A DNA stretch of 64,000 nucleotides from contig JASSKH010000010.1 in NCBI GenBank assembly GCA_031763025.1, forward strand, positions 310,001 to 374,000, in the 5' to 3' direction. The notes beneath the pieces were generated by a model. That model was not told the DNA's origin, searched no databases, and saw only the letters and a list, made by a program, of their open reading frames with translations. The translations under genes were made by a program, and so were the position numbers. Of the stretch, positions 42,318-56,309 are shown in pieces. Origin of the DNA: Macrocystis pyrifera (Eukaryota > Sar > Phaeophyceae > Laminariales > Laminariaceae). Positions within the stretch are counted from its first letter, which is position 1; each line of letters begins with the position of its first letter.

Positions 42318-43885
42318 TGAACACAAGCATGGCGGGTGGAAGACGTCACTCATTGAGTTCGACTGAAGGCGACATTTCACGGAGAAGCGTTTCTTGAAAG
42401 TGAGGCAGGAAGCAGATCAGATGATCTCGTCTCTTAACAGTGTCGATGCTTGAAGTCGTGCGCGTATTGGTCCAGAGATGGCGCAACCTACAGGGATACT
42501 TTACACAGATACTACAGAAATAATTTGGGCTTTTTTCACATCACAAACCGCGCTCTTGGTCAAGAAAAACCAGATGTCATCCATCAACTCACCGAACGAA
42601 GCCAATAGGTCCCGGTAGATGCCCAGCGGTGGAAGCGAGATGCCCAGGGTGTACGTGCCTCCACCGCAGATCCTGCGCACGTCCACACTCGCCCTCACCC
42701 CCTCCCGTCCCTCCCGCCCCCCCTCCCGCCCCGCCCCGCCCCCCCCCCTCCTCCCCCCCACCTCCCGCCCCCCCACCTCCCCGGCCGCTGATGGCACCAC
42801 CCCCGCGTCCGTTCCTCATCGCGAAGATGCCATCGGCAGAAGGGCGGACAGATACGCCCCTCGGGACCATGCTGATGTTCACCTGAGCGAGATCAAGTCA
42901 CCAGACGATAAGGCACCCCCTAGCCGAGCACTACACGCTACAGAAGGCACGGGTAGCAGGCGTAAGCACTACCTCATGTCGTTGGTCCAGGATTACGCTT
43001 TACGGCCGCTACTGGAACGCAGTAAATACAATACCATTTGAGCAAGCATAGGGTGTTTATCCGCTCAGGAGATATCTCGGAAGACATTGGTAGGGCATGG
43101 TCTCAAGCACGGGAACGGCAACGGCATCAGACCCAAAGAAATCAATCCTACCTGCAACACAACTCAAAAACCGAATTCCAACACGGCCCTTCGACGAAAC
43201 TACGGTTACTACTGGCGAGGCACGTCACGCTTCGGAGATGTGCAAGTGTGCTGAGCCAAGAAGGCGTATCACTATAAGCAGTGCTAACGTTCGTTGGCAA
43301 AAGCTCCTCTTCGTAGAGGGGTGCGTGAGAGCTTCACTATATATCTATTGACATTCGCCTGTTTGTTTGTGTACGTGGTATGTCATACCTACGTTGGTTT
43401 GTGGGTATTGCATCTGGCGGGACATGCTTAACGTCGGTTCGAGATTTGAGAAATACCGATTCAACCAAATAATACGGATTCTACAAAAGCGGGAGAGCGA
43501 GGGAGAGCCCCCTGTCCTAGCCTCGTGTTTCATTGGCACCGTTGCTGGTGCGGGTGGGATGGGTAGCCATGTCCGTATCAAAGCCCAATTCATTTATCAA
43601 GACGAGAAAGTAGTGACAACAGCAGCGGCGGCTCAATCCCATCCCATCCCATCCCATCCCATCTGCTCTACCGACCGAGTATACCTGGGGCGGCTTCCGC
43701 AGGACAACAGTCCTGCACCGGCTGGTGGCGTCTTCCACAGCCGAAGGCGGAGGCACCATCGCGGCGAGGGCAGCGACCGGGTTGCCTGGTGTCAGCAGTG
43801 GGCACACGATTGGTGAGTGGCAGTGCAGGGGGCTGAGATACTACAGCGGTCGGCACACGATGGTGAGCGTTTATCAGGGTGCTAA
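42318..43885 (+). repeat. 1.57-kb tandem array unit B2
   Basis: Full unit (1568 bp). The C-tract block 42593-42882 is 290 bp, giving the third possible minus-strand frame. The 99-bp block lies at 43152-43250 and the CCCAT run at about 43637-43661. Confidence 0.95.
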
Positions 43886-45428
43886 TGAACACAAGCATGG
43901 CGGGTGGAAGACGTCACTCATTGAGTTCGACTGAAGGCGACATTCCACGGAGAAGCGTTTCTTGAAAGTGAGGCAGGAAGCAGATCAGATGATCTCGTCT
44001 CATAATAGTGTCGATGCTTGAAGTCGTGCGCGTATTGGTCCAGAGATGGCGCAACCTACAGGGATACTTTACACAGATACTACAGAAGTAATTTGGGCTT
44101 TTTTTTTCACATCACAAACCGCGCTCTTGGTCAAGAAAAACCAGATGTCATCCATCAACTCACCGAACGAAGCCAATAGGCCCCGGTAGATGCCCAGCGG
44201 TGGAAGCGAGATGCCCAGGGTGTACGTGCCTCCACCGCAGATCCTGCGCACGTCCACACTCGCCCTCCCCCCCCCTCCCGTCCCTCCCGCCCACCCCTCC
44301 CGCCCCGCCCCGCCCCCCCCCCTCCCCCCCCCCCCCCTCCCGCCCCACCTCCCCGGCCGCTGATAGCACCACCCCCGCGTCCGTTCCTCATCGCGAAGAT
44401 GCCATCGGCAGAAGGGCGGACAGATACGCCCCTCGGGACCATGCTGATGTTCACCTGAGCGAGATCAAGTCACCAGACGATAAGGCACCCCCTAGCCGAG
44501 CACTACACGCTACAGAAGGCACGGGTAGCAGGCGTAAGCACTACCTCATGTCGTTGGTCCAGGATTACGCTTTACGGCCGCTACTGGAACGCAGTAAATA
44601 CAATACCATTTAAGCAAGCATAGGGTGTTTATCCGCGCAGGAGATATCTCGGAAGACATTGGTAGGGCATGGTCTCAAGCACGGGAACGGCAACGGCATC
44701 AGACCCAAAGAAATCAATCCTACCTGCAACACAACTCAAAAACCGAATTCCAACACGGCCCTTCGACGAAACTACGGTTACTACTGGCGAGGCACGTCAC
44801 GCTTCGGAGATGTGCAAGTGTGCTGAGCCAAGAAGGCGTATCACTATAAGCAGTGCTAACGTTCGTTGGCAAAAGCTCCTCTTCGTAGAGGGGTGCGTGA
44901 GAGCTTCACTATATATCTATTGACATTCGCCTGTTTGTTTGTGTACGTGGTATGTCATACCTACGTTGGTTTGTGGGTATTGCATCTGGCGGGACATGCT
45001 TAACGTCGGTTCGAGATTTGAGGAACACGGATTCAACCAAATATTACGGATTCTACAAAAGCGGGAGAGCGAGGGAGAGCCCCCTGTCCTAGCCTCGTGT
45101 TTCATTGGCACCGTTGCTGGTGCGGGTGGGATGGGTAGCCATGCCCGTATCAAAGCCCAATTCATTTACCAAGACGAGAAAGTAGTGACAACAGCAGCGG
45201 CGGCTCAATCCCATCCCATCCCATCCCATCCCATCCCATCTGCTCTACCGACCGAGTATACCTGGGGCGGCTTCCGCAGGACAACAGTCCTGCACCGGCT
45301 GGTGGCGTCCTCCACAGTGGAAGGCGGAGGCACCATCGCGGTGAGGGCAGCGGCTGGTGGTTTGCCCGTTGTCAGCAGTGGGCACACGATAGTGAGCGTT
45401 TATCAGGGTGTGCGAAGTACTACATCAA
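43886..45428 (+). repeat. 1.57-kb tandem array unit B3
   Basis: Counterpart of A3: the last third carries the same divergent substitutions. The C-tract block 44164-44454 is 291 bp (frame broken). The 99-bp block lies at 44724-44822 and the CCCAT run at about 45209-45240. Confidence 0.94.
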
Positions 45429-46311
45429 TGCACACATACATGGCGGGTGGAAGACGGCGCATCCTGAGTTCGACTGAATGCGAGACACTTGCTTGAAACT
45501 TAGGCAGCAAGCGGATTAAGCGACCTCTTCTCTTAACGGTGTCGACGCTTGAAATCGCGCGCGTATTGGTGAAGGACTGGCGCAACCTACAGGGTTATTT
45601 TACGGTCAAACAACAACCAGTGGAGCTCCGTATTCGTATCAGCAATCGTGTTCTTGTTAGGGAATACGAGGTTTCATCCACCAACTCACCGATCGAAACG
45701 CAACGGTCTCGGTAGATGCCCAGGGGTGGGAGCGAGATGCCCAGCACGTACGTCAGTCCATCGCAGATCATGTGCACGTCCACACTCCCCCCCTGACCTT
45801 CCCCCCCTTCCCTTCCTCCCCCCTCTCCCGCCCCTCCCGCCCCTCCCTCCCCTCCGGCCCCTTCCCCCTCTCCTCCCCGCACGCCGATGACATCACCGTT
45901 GCGTGCGTTCCTCGTCGCGAGGACGCCATCGACAGGAGGGTGTACGCCCCTCAGGTATTCCCGGACCATGCTGATGTTCACCTGAGCGAGATAAAAACAT
46001 CAGACGATAAAGTATCCTCCAATGGAGCAGTATATGCTACAGTAGGTACGGGTAGCAAGTGAGCAGTACCTCGTGTCATTGGTCCAGGATTTGCACCTTA
46101 CGGCTGCTCGTAGAACACATCAAATGTTATATCACCACCTAAGCGCAAAGCACAAGGGTGTTTGTCCGCACAGGAGATATCTCGATATATATTATTAGGG
46201 CATGAGAACGAGCACGGCAACAACTATCCCACCCGCCATGGCAACGATATCAGACCCAAAGAAACCAAGCCTACCTGCAACATAACTTAGAATTCAAACT
46301 CCAGCATGGCG
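45429..46311 (+). repeat. Divergent terminal array unit B4 (partial)
   Basis: Counterpart of A4, with the same diverged sequence and the same end of homology before the coiled-coil exon. The minus-strand glycine-rich frame is intact (45690-45981, 292 bp against 295 bp in A4, a one-codon difference). Confidence 0.9.
45690..45981 (-). CDS. Candidate glycine-rich exon in divergent unit B4
   Basis: Copy B equivalent of 4921-5215 and one codon shorter, inside the Gly/Glu-rich middle. Both flanking peptides and both splice-like borders are identical to A4. The indel is a multiple of three, in contrast to the frame-breaking C-tract changes among the ordinary units. Confidence 0.42.
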
Positions 46312-46318
46312 ACAACAG
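46275..46318 (-). CDS. Small candidate exon following the coiled-coil exon (copy B)
   Basis: Copy B of 5509-5552. The same 44-nt block has the same splice-like borders, in phase with the exon at 46442-46611. Confidence 0.38.
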
Positions 46319-46441
46319 CTGAACGTGCGCCAGCGTGTTTTGTTCGTTATTTTTCTGGTAGGAAAGACAAGCTGAAAGACGTGCGACGACTGCTCCACCG
46401 CATGTCACCCCAGTTCATCCTACCCGAACCTACTGATGTAC

Positions 46442-46611
46442 CTGCGCCTGGTCCACAGCTCTGCGTAGGTTGTGGATCTCTTCCTCCATGACGAAAACCT
46501 GCTGCCTGTGCCTCCAGGACGCGTTGAGCGCGTTCTGCTCGGCGATTCGGTTCGCATCCTCGAGCTGGATGGCCCTCTCCCTCAGCCTCCACACATCCCT
46601 CTGAAGGTAGG
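46442..46611 (-). CDS. Coiled-coil exon next to the array (copy B)
   Basis: Copy B of 5676-5845, with the same 56-codon peptide, acceptor, donor and phase; no difference in the peptide was noticed. The sequence context on both sides (divergent array unit to the left, GTAAGT-containing anonymous sequence to the right) is also the same. Confidence 0.6.
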
Positions 46612-49544
46612 CTGCCCGAACATCGCGTGAGGACGGGGAAGAGGCCAAAATCAAAAGCATAACCGGACGATAATAGGTGTGGAGATTTCGAGCAGAGAGC
46701 GGAGGGCAAGGCCTGAAAACGAGCATGGACGCCACATACTGCTGACGCTGACCCAAATACGAGCTTCGACGAAATACTCGATCTCACACCTGAGGTGCGT
46801 AAAACAAAATAAAACCAGATATTAGTTCGCAGGGTTTTACATGTCGACGAATAACGTGAGACTAAACAGGTGTTATTCTACGCTAGAGAGACCTGCTGCA
46901 ACCCTGCGGAGGGTGACCGAACCGTGCATTTTTCCATGTCTCTTTTCGTCCAGCGCCATACCCTGACCCGAAATAATACAGGAGTAGACCTTATCTACCC
47001 CCTGACCCTTCCCCGGTTTCTGCATTCGCTCTTCTCTGATCGCGCATCGCGTTTGGTCGTCCCCAAAGCTCCCCTCGCCGACCTGCGCCAAACTGTGGTG
47101 TACTTACTCGCGCCGAGCGATTACCACGTGATGTATCGCCGACGTTGTCCGCTGTCTAAACGTATAGATGCGCGTCACGTCCCCCGAGAACAAGTCCGAC
47201 GACAAGGGGATTTGGACCTACTGGCTGTAAGATCGAGACTACCCATGGTCTGCTGGTCCGTTGTTGTAAGGTATCGCGGTTCGCCTGTAAGCCACCGGGT
47301 TGATCGGTTCTTCACATCCATGCAGTGAATATCCCGAGTGTAGAGCAGTCAAGATAAAATATTTCAGGACTTAAGAGCGGCCGAAGTGGTATGTCCCGCC
47401 TATACCAAAAGCTGTACATTTCCCACTACGGATAAGAGCATTGTGTACTGCTGTAGTTAAGAGCGCTTGTTTCGGCTTGTCGTCGCGTGCTCTTAACTCG
47501 GGCTACCCACCGCGGTAATGATGTGTACCAGACATATGAGTATATGAATGCTATCGTACCCGATCTGAATCAACTGCAGGCTGTGTGCGTCTATCAGCCT
47601 TCAGCGATGCCAACCAAACCAACTGGCCTGCACAGGAGGCCTGCCCCAACATGACTCGGAACCTCAGTGTGATACGCGACCTCGTTGTGTTTGATGGATT
47701 GATGGTTGAATTGATTGATGATCGTCCGTTCCAATCTTGTCGTTGCCATCCCTGCTTGATTTTTACGCAATTGACCCAGGACCACAGAGCGATAGCCCCT
47801 ACCCCCCAACCCACTTCGGTCTTTGCCTATCATCTTCATCGCGCGTCGGGTGTAGCACTCCTAATCCCTACGTAGGTACGCGCGCTCGTCGGATTTCCCT
47901 CGTTAAAACGTACCGTATCTGTCAACAACGCTGCCATCCAATCGTATTGCTATTCTATTTGCCATCCTCAACAATGTGCAGCGCTTGTTCCAATCATACC
48001 ATCCACCTCTAAAAGGGAAACTACTGTAGAATCGAATGACTTCAAGTATGAAAGATGCTATCAGTCAGACTTGATTACTTGACAAAATATCATGCAATGA
48101 TACTCTTGTTCATCATACTGCAGGCAATAAGGTAATACCGCAACGTAGTGGTCACACTGCTCTTCATACATAACTACAAGGCGCTTCGCTCAGGAAGGAA
48201 AAGCACATAAAATTATGCGAAGCGGACTGAGGTCCATGATGGATAAATATAGTTTGTTCATGACTGCTGTAGTCGCAAACGGGCGACTTGATAATGCCAA
48301 GAGTCCCGCCGCCATGCTTCAGGAGAAAACAGCTCTGACGCCACATACGCTTCGCGTCGCGGTCGGTTTTCCGCTACGCTCGCTCACATGTCGTACGTAC
48401 GTACATACCCCAGGCAGGGTACTTATTTTCTTCTTTCGATATGCTCTGTTTCTTTACTCGTATGTACGAAAGATAAAGCACAGCACGGCACAGCAGCACA
48501 GCAAAAATATAATGAAGATGAAACCGAAAAATTCTGGAAGAAAAAAAATCCACGTCCCCTTTCGTGTAATAATTTCCTGCCTGATTGGAACACCATACAC
48601 CGGTCAAAAATAAAAAAAAAAAAAAAAAAAAAAAAAAACAGCAGAGCTTCTCCCTCAGCCTCGTACACCGCCCGCCCCTCTCGCAACGATCTCGCCACCG
48701 ATTCGGTCCGGGCAAAGCTTCCCTTACTCTCTGCCACAGTGAGCCCCGTCGCCCGCCTCGCGTGAGGCCCGGTGCTCACCGTGGCCGTGGTTCGCCAGCT
48801 CGACAATGTTGGTGCTCAGCCTGGGCCTACCTGCCTCTTTGAGCTTCAAGCCCGGTCGCAAAAATAAGCACCGCTTGAATATTATCTTGCAATCCCGAAC
48901 GACCCTTATAAACTCGTGGATTATCGATCAGAAACACAAATGGAGGCCAGGCAGAGCCCATTCATGCTTCCCTCGTGCCTCGAGGCACACGCGACGCCTA
49001 GCCACGAAACCGGCGACCACGCTCCTGGCAATCCCCTCTCTACCGGCCACCATCCGCCGACACCCGCGCCGGCGCCGGATTCACCCGCGATGCCGTGCTC
49101 CGAGTACACGCACGCACACGAAACGAAAGAAGAAAAAAGGAAAAAAGGACTGAAAGTGCCAAGAGAAATTGGAGAAAACAAAGACCCGCTGGAAAGGTCC
49201 GGCAAGTAATAAAAGGAGGCGATTCCCAAGTGGGAGCTCTGAGAGGCCAAGGATGTACCAACCGAGCACGCTCAGAGATCGAGATATCTATAAGTAGTTC
49301 TATGCCAGTTTCGTGTGTGCCAGGTATGTATAAAGAAAGAGTCGCGACCTCGGTAAAGGTACGCCTAAATGCACACGCTTGCACACCTCGGATCGCTCAT
49401 GATCTACGTAGGTCATCTTGTTCCTCACCTGCCGTTGTGAGAGGTGGTGCAGGATCTGTCTGCATACTACAGACCCCACCGAGGAAACATGTGCTAGATC
49501 ATGCAAAATGTACCGGTCCCACCCGGCAACATGAGCTACAGTGG

Positions 49545-50141
49545 AAGAGGTGTTACCCGACGAGTACCCGTCTTGAACGGATACCCGCTAACTTTATGAA
49601 ACAAGTACCCGGGTACTCGCGAGTCTTTACGACCATTTTGGGCGGGTACCCGGGGGTACCCGTTTAACGGCGGCTACCCATACAACACCCGAGTACCGGT
49701 CTAAAAGCCGGGTACCCTAGTGTCCGTGGCCCAAATACGCGGAGAATTTGACGTGTTACTCGTGCCCCTGACGGGCATTAGCAAGCCGGGTTATACTCGC
49801 GAGTACCCGGGTAACTGGCAAAAGGGTAACACGTCTATAATTGGATGGTGTGACATATGAGCATGAGACAGTTTTTCTATCTTGAAGGTATTTCTTCGAG
49901 ATTATGTACCTAATACTACCCAGGGGACGTGATTTAGGGGACGATAAGTTGCGATCTCCGGGATTTCCAAGGTAAATCAACGAGAACCTGGGTACCCGGG
50001 TACTCGTTTAAACCGGGTACCCGGGTAACCGCGACCCAAATACTAGGCAAGTATGTAGTGTTACTTGTACCCGTGGTGGTATTAGCAAGCCGGGTAGTAC
50101 TCGCGAGTATCCAGGTAATTGGCGAAAGGGAAACACCTCTA
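49545..50141. mobile_element. TACCCGGGTA-rich TIR element (copy B)
   Basis: Copy B of 8789-9386, with scattered substitutions; the left terminal T is A here (GGAAGAGGTGTTACCC). Confidence 0.6.
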
Positions 50142-50269
50142 CAGCAGATACTACAAGATCAGGAGTAGTGGTTATTTCTTGGTTTATGTAGGCATGAAGC
50201 GGGAATCGATAATCTGCCCGCGGTGGGCACACTTGGTATTTACGAAAGAACAACAGCTGTGAGATCGAG

Positions 50270-51100
50270 GATTTGGTCGAAACTCATCTTTGCAAGCTGT
50301 GTGTGATACTTCGATCGCGCGTGCTACGGGTTTTTACATGGCTTCATGCAGGAAATACAGTCGGTAGATGAGGAAAACAAAATCTGAAGCTGCAGAATTT
50401 AAGGAGTGGGTGTGCCTATATTTTGGGAAAAAATAAACATCAACATCGAGGTTGCACGTAGCTTGTCACGAGTGGGCTATCTTTCCGAGGTGTATTTCAT
50501 ACCGGGTATTACTGTTTATCAATATATGTATTTGGATACCATCATCATCACTGTTACTGCCGACAGCATTAAATAAAAAGGATACCTGGTATGTGTCTAT
50601 ATTTTGGATATTAATAGAAGAAGCTTAACTGGGGCGTGCGAGGACCAAATTCCACTGACGGGGCAGGTGGAGACATGTAATTGTTACCGGTATTATTAAT
50701 TTGTGACTTTTGAATAAATGTGCATTGATTTTTCGCCCTAAAACGGACACGATGTTGATAAACAATACCATGGTATACTACAATCTGAAATCCATTATTT
50801 CGTCGAAGCTCATATTTCCAAGCCGTGTGTGATAATAAGATCGTGCGTACTGCGGATTTTCCTTACGAAGCAGGCGGATACAGTGTACTTCGTATTGGAG
50901 ATATTTGAGACTATTTTGAATTGATGTACATCAATTATTTTCGCCACGAGCAAAACAAAAAAAGAAAAAGGGGGGAAGAGGGGGCACACGATATCGATAA
51001 ATATGCCCCAAAAGCTATGAGAGCGAGGTCGAATCTCATTATTTCAAAGTGTGTGTGATTACAAGATCGTGCGTGATTCAGATTAAATATATATATTTAT
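50270..51100 (+). repeat. Degenerate three-copy repeat (copy B)
   Basis: Counterpart of 9505-10335. Just downstream, B has lost one of two CATGT repeats (GTCATGTCATGTAC in A, GTCATGTAC in B). Confidence 0.6.
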
Positions 51101-51783
51101 AAAATGAAAAACAAAAGCTATTATGTCATGTACTTGGCCCCTGCCTTTTTCTGTTTTGGATTTTGACCCCCTCTTTCAGCAGGTGTTTCTGACAATAACA
51201 TTGTCTGTGACGGCTAGGCCTCACTACGAGGCGTGGGGAAATCTATAACCTCATTTTGTTGTTTCGAATAGCCGCATCATCGACCTCCCTTCCCGGTAGT
51301 ATTCAGAACTCCGTTATCATCAGTTGACCGTTGTATGGTCTGCATATACGACTATCCAGGGTGGGCTAATGTGATATGATATAGTATCGGGCTATAGAAG
51401 TGGTTATGAGATGGCCCGTAGTATCAAAGCTCTGAATACTCCCGGGGCTCTGAAGTTTCCCTTGCAGTACAATGGTTAGGATAGCCGAGAGGAGAAGAGT
51501 AGACAAGCGCCCGAAGAATCCTCGGACAGGAGTCTTTACCAGTCTAGCGGATTAATAGAAGGAGAGCAGAGTGGGCTTGATGCCTTGAATCAAGCCCCCA
51601 TCGAATCACTCTCAACAGCTCCTTTCTCTTTCTTCATGAAGAGGAAGGATACGACAACAACACAAAAAAAGAAGCTTCCTGAACAAGAGAAGCTGCCTTC
51701 TTCCTAGCCAGTGCAGATTGTTCCTGCATCCCATTGTACTTGTGACAATGAACAAACACAGCAATAAAACCGTCCGCCCTTAC

Positions 51784-51900
51784 CCTCGTTATTTGCAGCC
51801 ACCCTCAGTTCCGCTCTTGCGACCCGCAGACCCCTCTCCAGGTCTTCTACCCGTTGCTGCTGCTGGCGCTGGCTGCTGCTGCTGCTGCTGCTGCGCTGCT

Positions 51901-51948
<48 letters not shown>

Positions 51949-52452
51949 TCCTCATCCCGTTTTTGCAGTTGCTGCTGCTGGCGCTTGCGTTGCTGCTGCA
52001 GGCACTGCCGCCACTGCTGCTCCTCCCACCGCCGCTGCTGCTGCTGCTGTTGGTGGCGATCGGCATGGCGTTCACGCCGTTCGCGCAATTGCTGCTGCTG
52101 CTCTTGCTGGTCATACTCCTGCTGCAGCTGCTGGCGCTGTTCTTTCTGCCGTTGCTGTTGCGTACGTCGCCGTGCGTAGCGCTCCACATGCCGTGCACGC
52201 CGATCGCACAGTTGTTGCTCCTGCTCCCGCAGTTGGTATCGCTTAGCAAAAAATATGCGGCACTCACAAAGCTGCTGCAGCTGGCTCAGCATCGCCTCGT
52301 GAAACAACGACCGCAGAAAGAGTCGCTTGTCTTCTCCGTCCACCAAACACTTCACCACAGTTACGACCCTCTGTGCGGCAGCAGCGTCCAGCTGGCGCCC
52401 CCATTGCACCTCCCGTCTGTCCCGACGCGGTGCGACCTGTGACGTCGACACC
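51784..52452 (-). CDS. Glutamine-rich, coiled-coil-like exon with CAG tract (copy B)
   Basis: Copy B of 11017-11685. One missense difference lies outside the tract (T in A, A in B, after CRIFF). The tract itself differs: B reads straight Q after RDEEE, with two proline/alanine interruptions, whereas A has a 2-bp insertion that turns the run to Ser and then Ala. In both copies the open frame from ATG is exactly 720 nt and ends ATGRRPGEG...GGCK stop, so the indels compensate. Confidence 0.6.
51855..51949 (+). repeat. CTG/CAG trinucleotide tract (copy B)
   Basis: Counterpart of 11088-11179, with GGCGCTGG and CGCTGCTGG interruptions and no terminal CT insertion. Confidence 0.95.
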
Positions 52453-52543
52453 CTTGGAATGAAAGTCGTAGTAGCGGCAGGACGTGCAACAAGAGGGAGA
52501 GGACGCATACAATTAACACATGGAGCATCTGGACGTGCCGTAC

Positions 52544-52631
52544 ATCAACTCTACTCGGCGGCTCTTGATGCCAAGCACGGAGCCCTGATGTTCTGGATGA
52601 AGGACGATGTCGAAGTCCCCATCATGCCTTG
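52544..52631 (-). CDS. Exon upstream of the Gln-rich exon (copy B)
   Basis: Copy B of 11777-11864, with the same acceptor, donor, phase and peptide; one synonymous Leu codon change was seen. That the single difference is silent is weak but welcome support for coding. Confidence 0.55.
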
Positions 52632-54270
52632 CTAACGCCGTATTATATCAACTCGACGGCCGTGGCAACCGTTGAAATAGGGTAGGTATTATTAACAGAA
52701 TGCTGGACGGTATCATGTTTCGATGCCGTCCGTCTCTCTGTTTGTGTTTTTTTTCATCAGTGCAGCACACGGGCGATGATTGCACAGAGTCCCCGCGATA
52801 CCAGCGTCCAGTAAAATCAGTACGTACGGCTGAAGAAGAGGGTATGACACGAAAACACGATACACGAATGTTGTAGACCATAGCATATTTCTTATCCCGA
52901 GAGCTGTGACCACCTTACATTGCGTTAAAAAACAAGTCGAACCCCCTCGCCTCCCCCTTTCCCCCCCCCCCCCCGCCCTTCCCCCCCCGGGGCGTCGAAA
53001 GGGATGCGTGGTCAATTGTCAAATGACCAAGGCAGGCAACAGATGAGTACGCCCCTCTACCTCCGGCGAGTTCAACGTATGTGTTCCTATGTTAGGTGTC
53101 GCATGCTACGCGTATCACGCCCGACAACACCGACGTGAGTAGAGTTGGACTCATTTTCTTTGAACAAGCGATGTAGAGAGAAGCTATTAAAATTACTACC
53201 AGGTATTACTTTTGCTGGGAGTGCAGAAAAGCTTCCTGGTGACATACACGCAATAGTTATACAGTACTAGCTCAGCAAGCCGATGGCGAACAAGTCCACC
53301 TACTGCTGCAGATACCTGGTTAACAACATACAACACCAAGTACCAGGCACCCAGCACCATGCATCATGCATCATGCACCAGGCTCCAAGTACCATGCACC
53401 AGGTATGGTATTGTATTGTATAGTAAAGTACCGTGGCTTTGGCGGACGAAACATGTTATGGCATGGGCTGACGAGCGTACCTTGCGCACGCTTGCACAAA
53501 AAGCACCCTCCAGCTCGTACGTTGTGGCTTGGGGGCAGGTGGGAAGCCCTCGACAAGCAGCGGTCCCATACACCTGGACACACGACAAGCACGACAGCGA
53601 AAAGCGAACAGGCACGGCGAGAAACGAACCACTCAGTTACCGGCCGCGCCTGCTGTCTTGGAGCCCCTTACAGGCTACTGCCAGAGTGTCAGAAAAAATG
53701 TCGAAGCAAACATCTTGCACGAGTGCACACGGCACACTGCACGGGTGCCGCCTTTGGCTACGTACCGTGTGAGTACCTAAGTGGCGGATTATTTTCCGAC
53801 AAAACGCGTTTAATTTTTCTCGTACAGTTCAGGTAGTACTCTCGATAATAATTTCCTACGACGCAATTGCAGTCCTCGCCACAAAAAACATCGTACACAA
53901 TCGCACGACAGGATACGAGAGCATTGATACGGCGGCGAGCAGGCAAACGGAAGGCGCTATTCGCTGGTTTCATCGCTCGCGTGCCTGAGAAACGAGTAGC
54001 GCCTGCCGAATAGGGTGCTGTTTGGGATTCTGGAGGACAGGGGGGGTATATAGGTAGGTGTGGATAGGGCGCCAAAAAATGGGCGAGCTATGACCTACAT
54101 GAAGGAGGGGTTTGCCGCCACGGTCGAAGGGTGGCTGTAAGCAGTACAGAAACAGACAGGTCAATAGTGCGGACCGGCCGAGAAAGGAGGGGAGACGTTC
54201 ACACCTTGGACAGGTCATGAGCAGCTACTGTACTGTAAAGATCATCTACTACTATTAATAATACTGTTGT

Positions 54271-54713
54271 ACATCGCGTCGTACGTTAATTCGTATATAG
54301 TTTGGGATCAATGAGGCCTCCTGCTGCGACCAGCCGGAGACTCTCACCCAGGGTTACTACTCCCGCGTTGGTTGTCTGGCAATCAAGGCGGCACCTCGTC
54401 GCAGAGAGTAGGTACCCCGGTAAAATAAACACTAACCAAACTGATGTCGTTGTCGACGGTACACCTCGCTACCAACGATGAGCGGGCGGGATGGTCTGTT
54501 TTTTTTCCCTAGCCTCTTTCTACTTTGTCGTGCTGTTGTAGAGCTGCGATATCGCTCACGGAGTGATACTCAATCACTGTCTCCCCATACAACAATGGTC
54601 TTTCCCGAAAAGGGATCCACCCTGCTGGCGTCCCCTCTTTTCTTTCTGTTCCAGGTTACTGTTGTAACATCGCGTCGTACGTTAATTCGTATATAGTTTG
54701 GGATCAATGAGGC
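54271..54713 (+). repeat. 48-bp direct repeat pair (copy B)
   Basis: Copy B of 13505-13945. Both 48-bp blocks are retained. Confidence 0.8.
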
Positions 54714-55448
54714 CTCCTTCTGCTGCGGCATGAGATCACACCCATACTTGTTGACTCTTTTCTTATCTCAATGTCGTCGCTCATTTGATGCGTATCCTTT
54801 TTGCGGGTGCCTTGTATTCCTTATTGTCCCCAAACTTGTAGCCTAGTCGATTAGGGGTTCTGCTACCGTTGGTTGTCCCGTGGGAACGTCGAGTACGATT
54901 TTCCATACCCCTCCGACGGTGATACGCGCTGAGGTATGCGATCGCGGTGTGATGCACCCGGAATTGCTACCACTATTAATAGTTCCCGTTCGTACCGCTG
55001 TGAGAAGTTATGCGGGATCTGCATATAAATAAATAGCACAGATCCAACCCAGGAAACATGTGCTAGGTCATGCAGATTATGCGGGCCCCACCCGGCACAA
55101 TGAGCTAGATCGTACAAGGTTGGGAATAGATTTATCTGTCTTGAAATATCTAGATCATCATGAACTGGGGATCGATGATCTATTTGTCCGAGGTGTAGAT
55201 GTTCATCACGCGAAGACGGCATGGCACGACATGGAGAAGGGCAAATATTAGAACGGAAGCACGACACGCGAGGATATATAGCAGGCCGCGAGAGACACTG
55301 ACTGGCCGTCGACACCACCAGGGGCAGGCGGGCAGCACTTTCTTCATCGCTCGTCGACTCGCCTCAGACTCAGTTTCGTTTTCCGATAGCTGGAGTCGTC
55401 GCACTCTTTTTTTCATGTCGTCTCTGAAGCGGCTACTCAAATTCGATC

Positions 55449-55620
55449 TTCGTTCGTTCGTTCGTTCGTTTTTTTCGTTCGATCGTTCGATCGTTCGATC
55501 GTTCGCTCGTCCATCCATTCGTTCATTCGTTCGTTAATTAATTCGTTCGTTCGTCCGTTCGATCGATCGATCGTTCGTTCGTTCGTCGTCGGTTCGTCGA
55601 TTCGTTCGTTCGTTCGTTCA
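55449..55620 (+). repeat. TTCG/GATC microsatellite (copy B)
   Basis: Longer counterpart of 14684-14840. The difference is ordinary microsatellite slippage. Confidence 0.95.
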
Positions 55621-56309
55621 GAAACATGAGAATACTTTAAATAGGTGCGCACCAGGTGTATACACAGAAAATGTAGTGCCAGTAGTATTAATAGTGTCGT
55701 GAATGGAATGGAATCGGTACGCACTAGCTGTTGTAATCGCCGGCGATCGACGTACTCAGAAAGCCTATCAATACTTTTGAGTTCGATGCGGGGTTTGCCC
55801 ATATAACACTCATGTTACACAAACAGTCGTGACTCGTGATCTATTACAACCCGTTTTTTGCTGTTCAGCATCGAGCGGGCATGAAGGGGGAGAGGAGCCC
55901 TCTGCTTCGAGAACCCGGATCCAAGTCATTGCGAGATATGGACAAGAGTAAGAGCCAAAAGGTCGTCGCTTAAAGACAAAAAGTAAGAAACGAAAGATGG
56001 AAGCGGGTTGGAGCCAAGGAAGGGCTATATACCATCGTAAAGGGGGGTGACTCAGCGACACTAACTTTACGCCACAGAAAAACCCGCCTAATACAACACA
56101 TCGCACACACGGCACCCCCACCCATTAAAAATGGTTCTTGGGTCGCTCTACGTACGTACTACGAGACTACGAGCGTAGGTACCACAGTATGCCTGGGCGG
56201 GGTCAGAGCGCGAAAGGAAAAAGCGAATGAAGGGCGCTGCTAATACTTAAGAGTCTATATTCATATTACTGCTGTATACTATTAATAACACGATTCTGTG
56301 ACAGTTTGA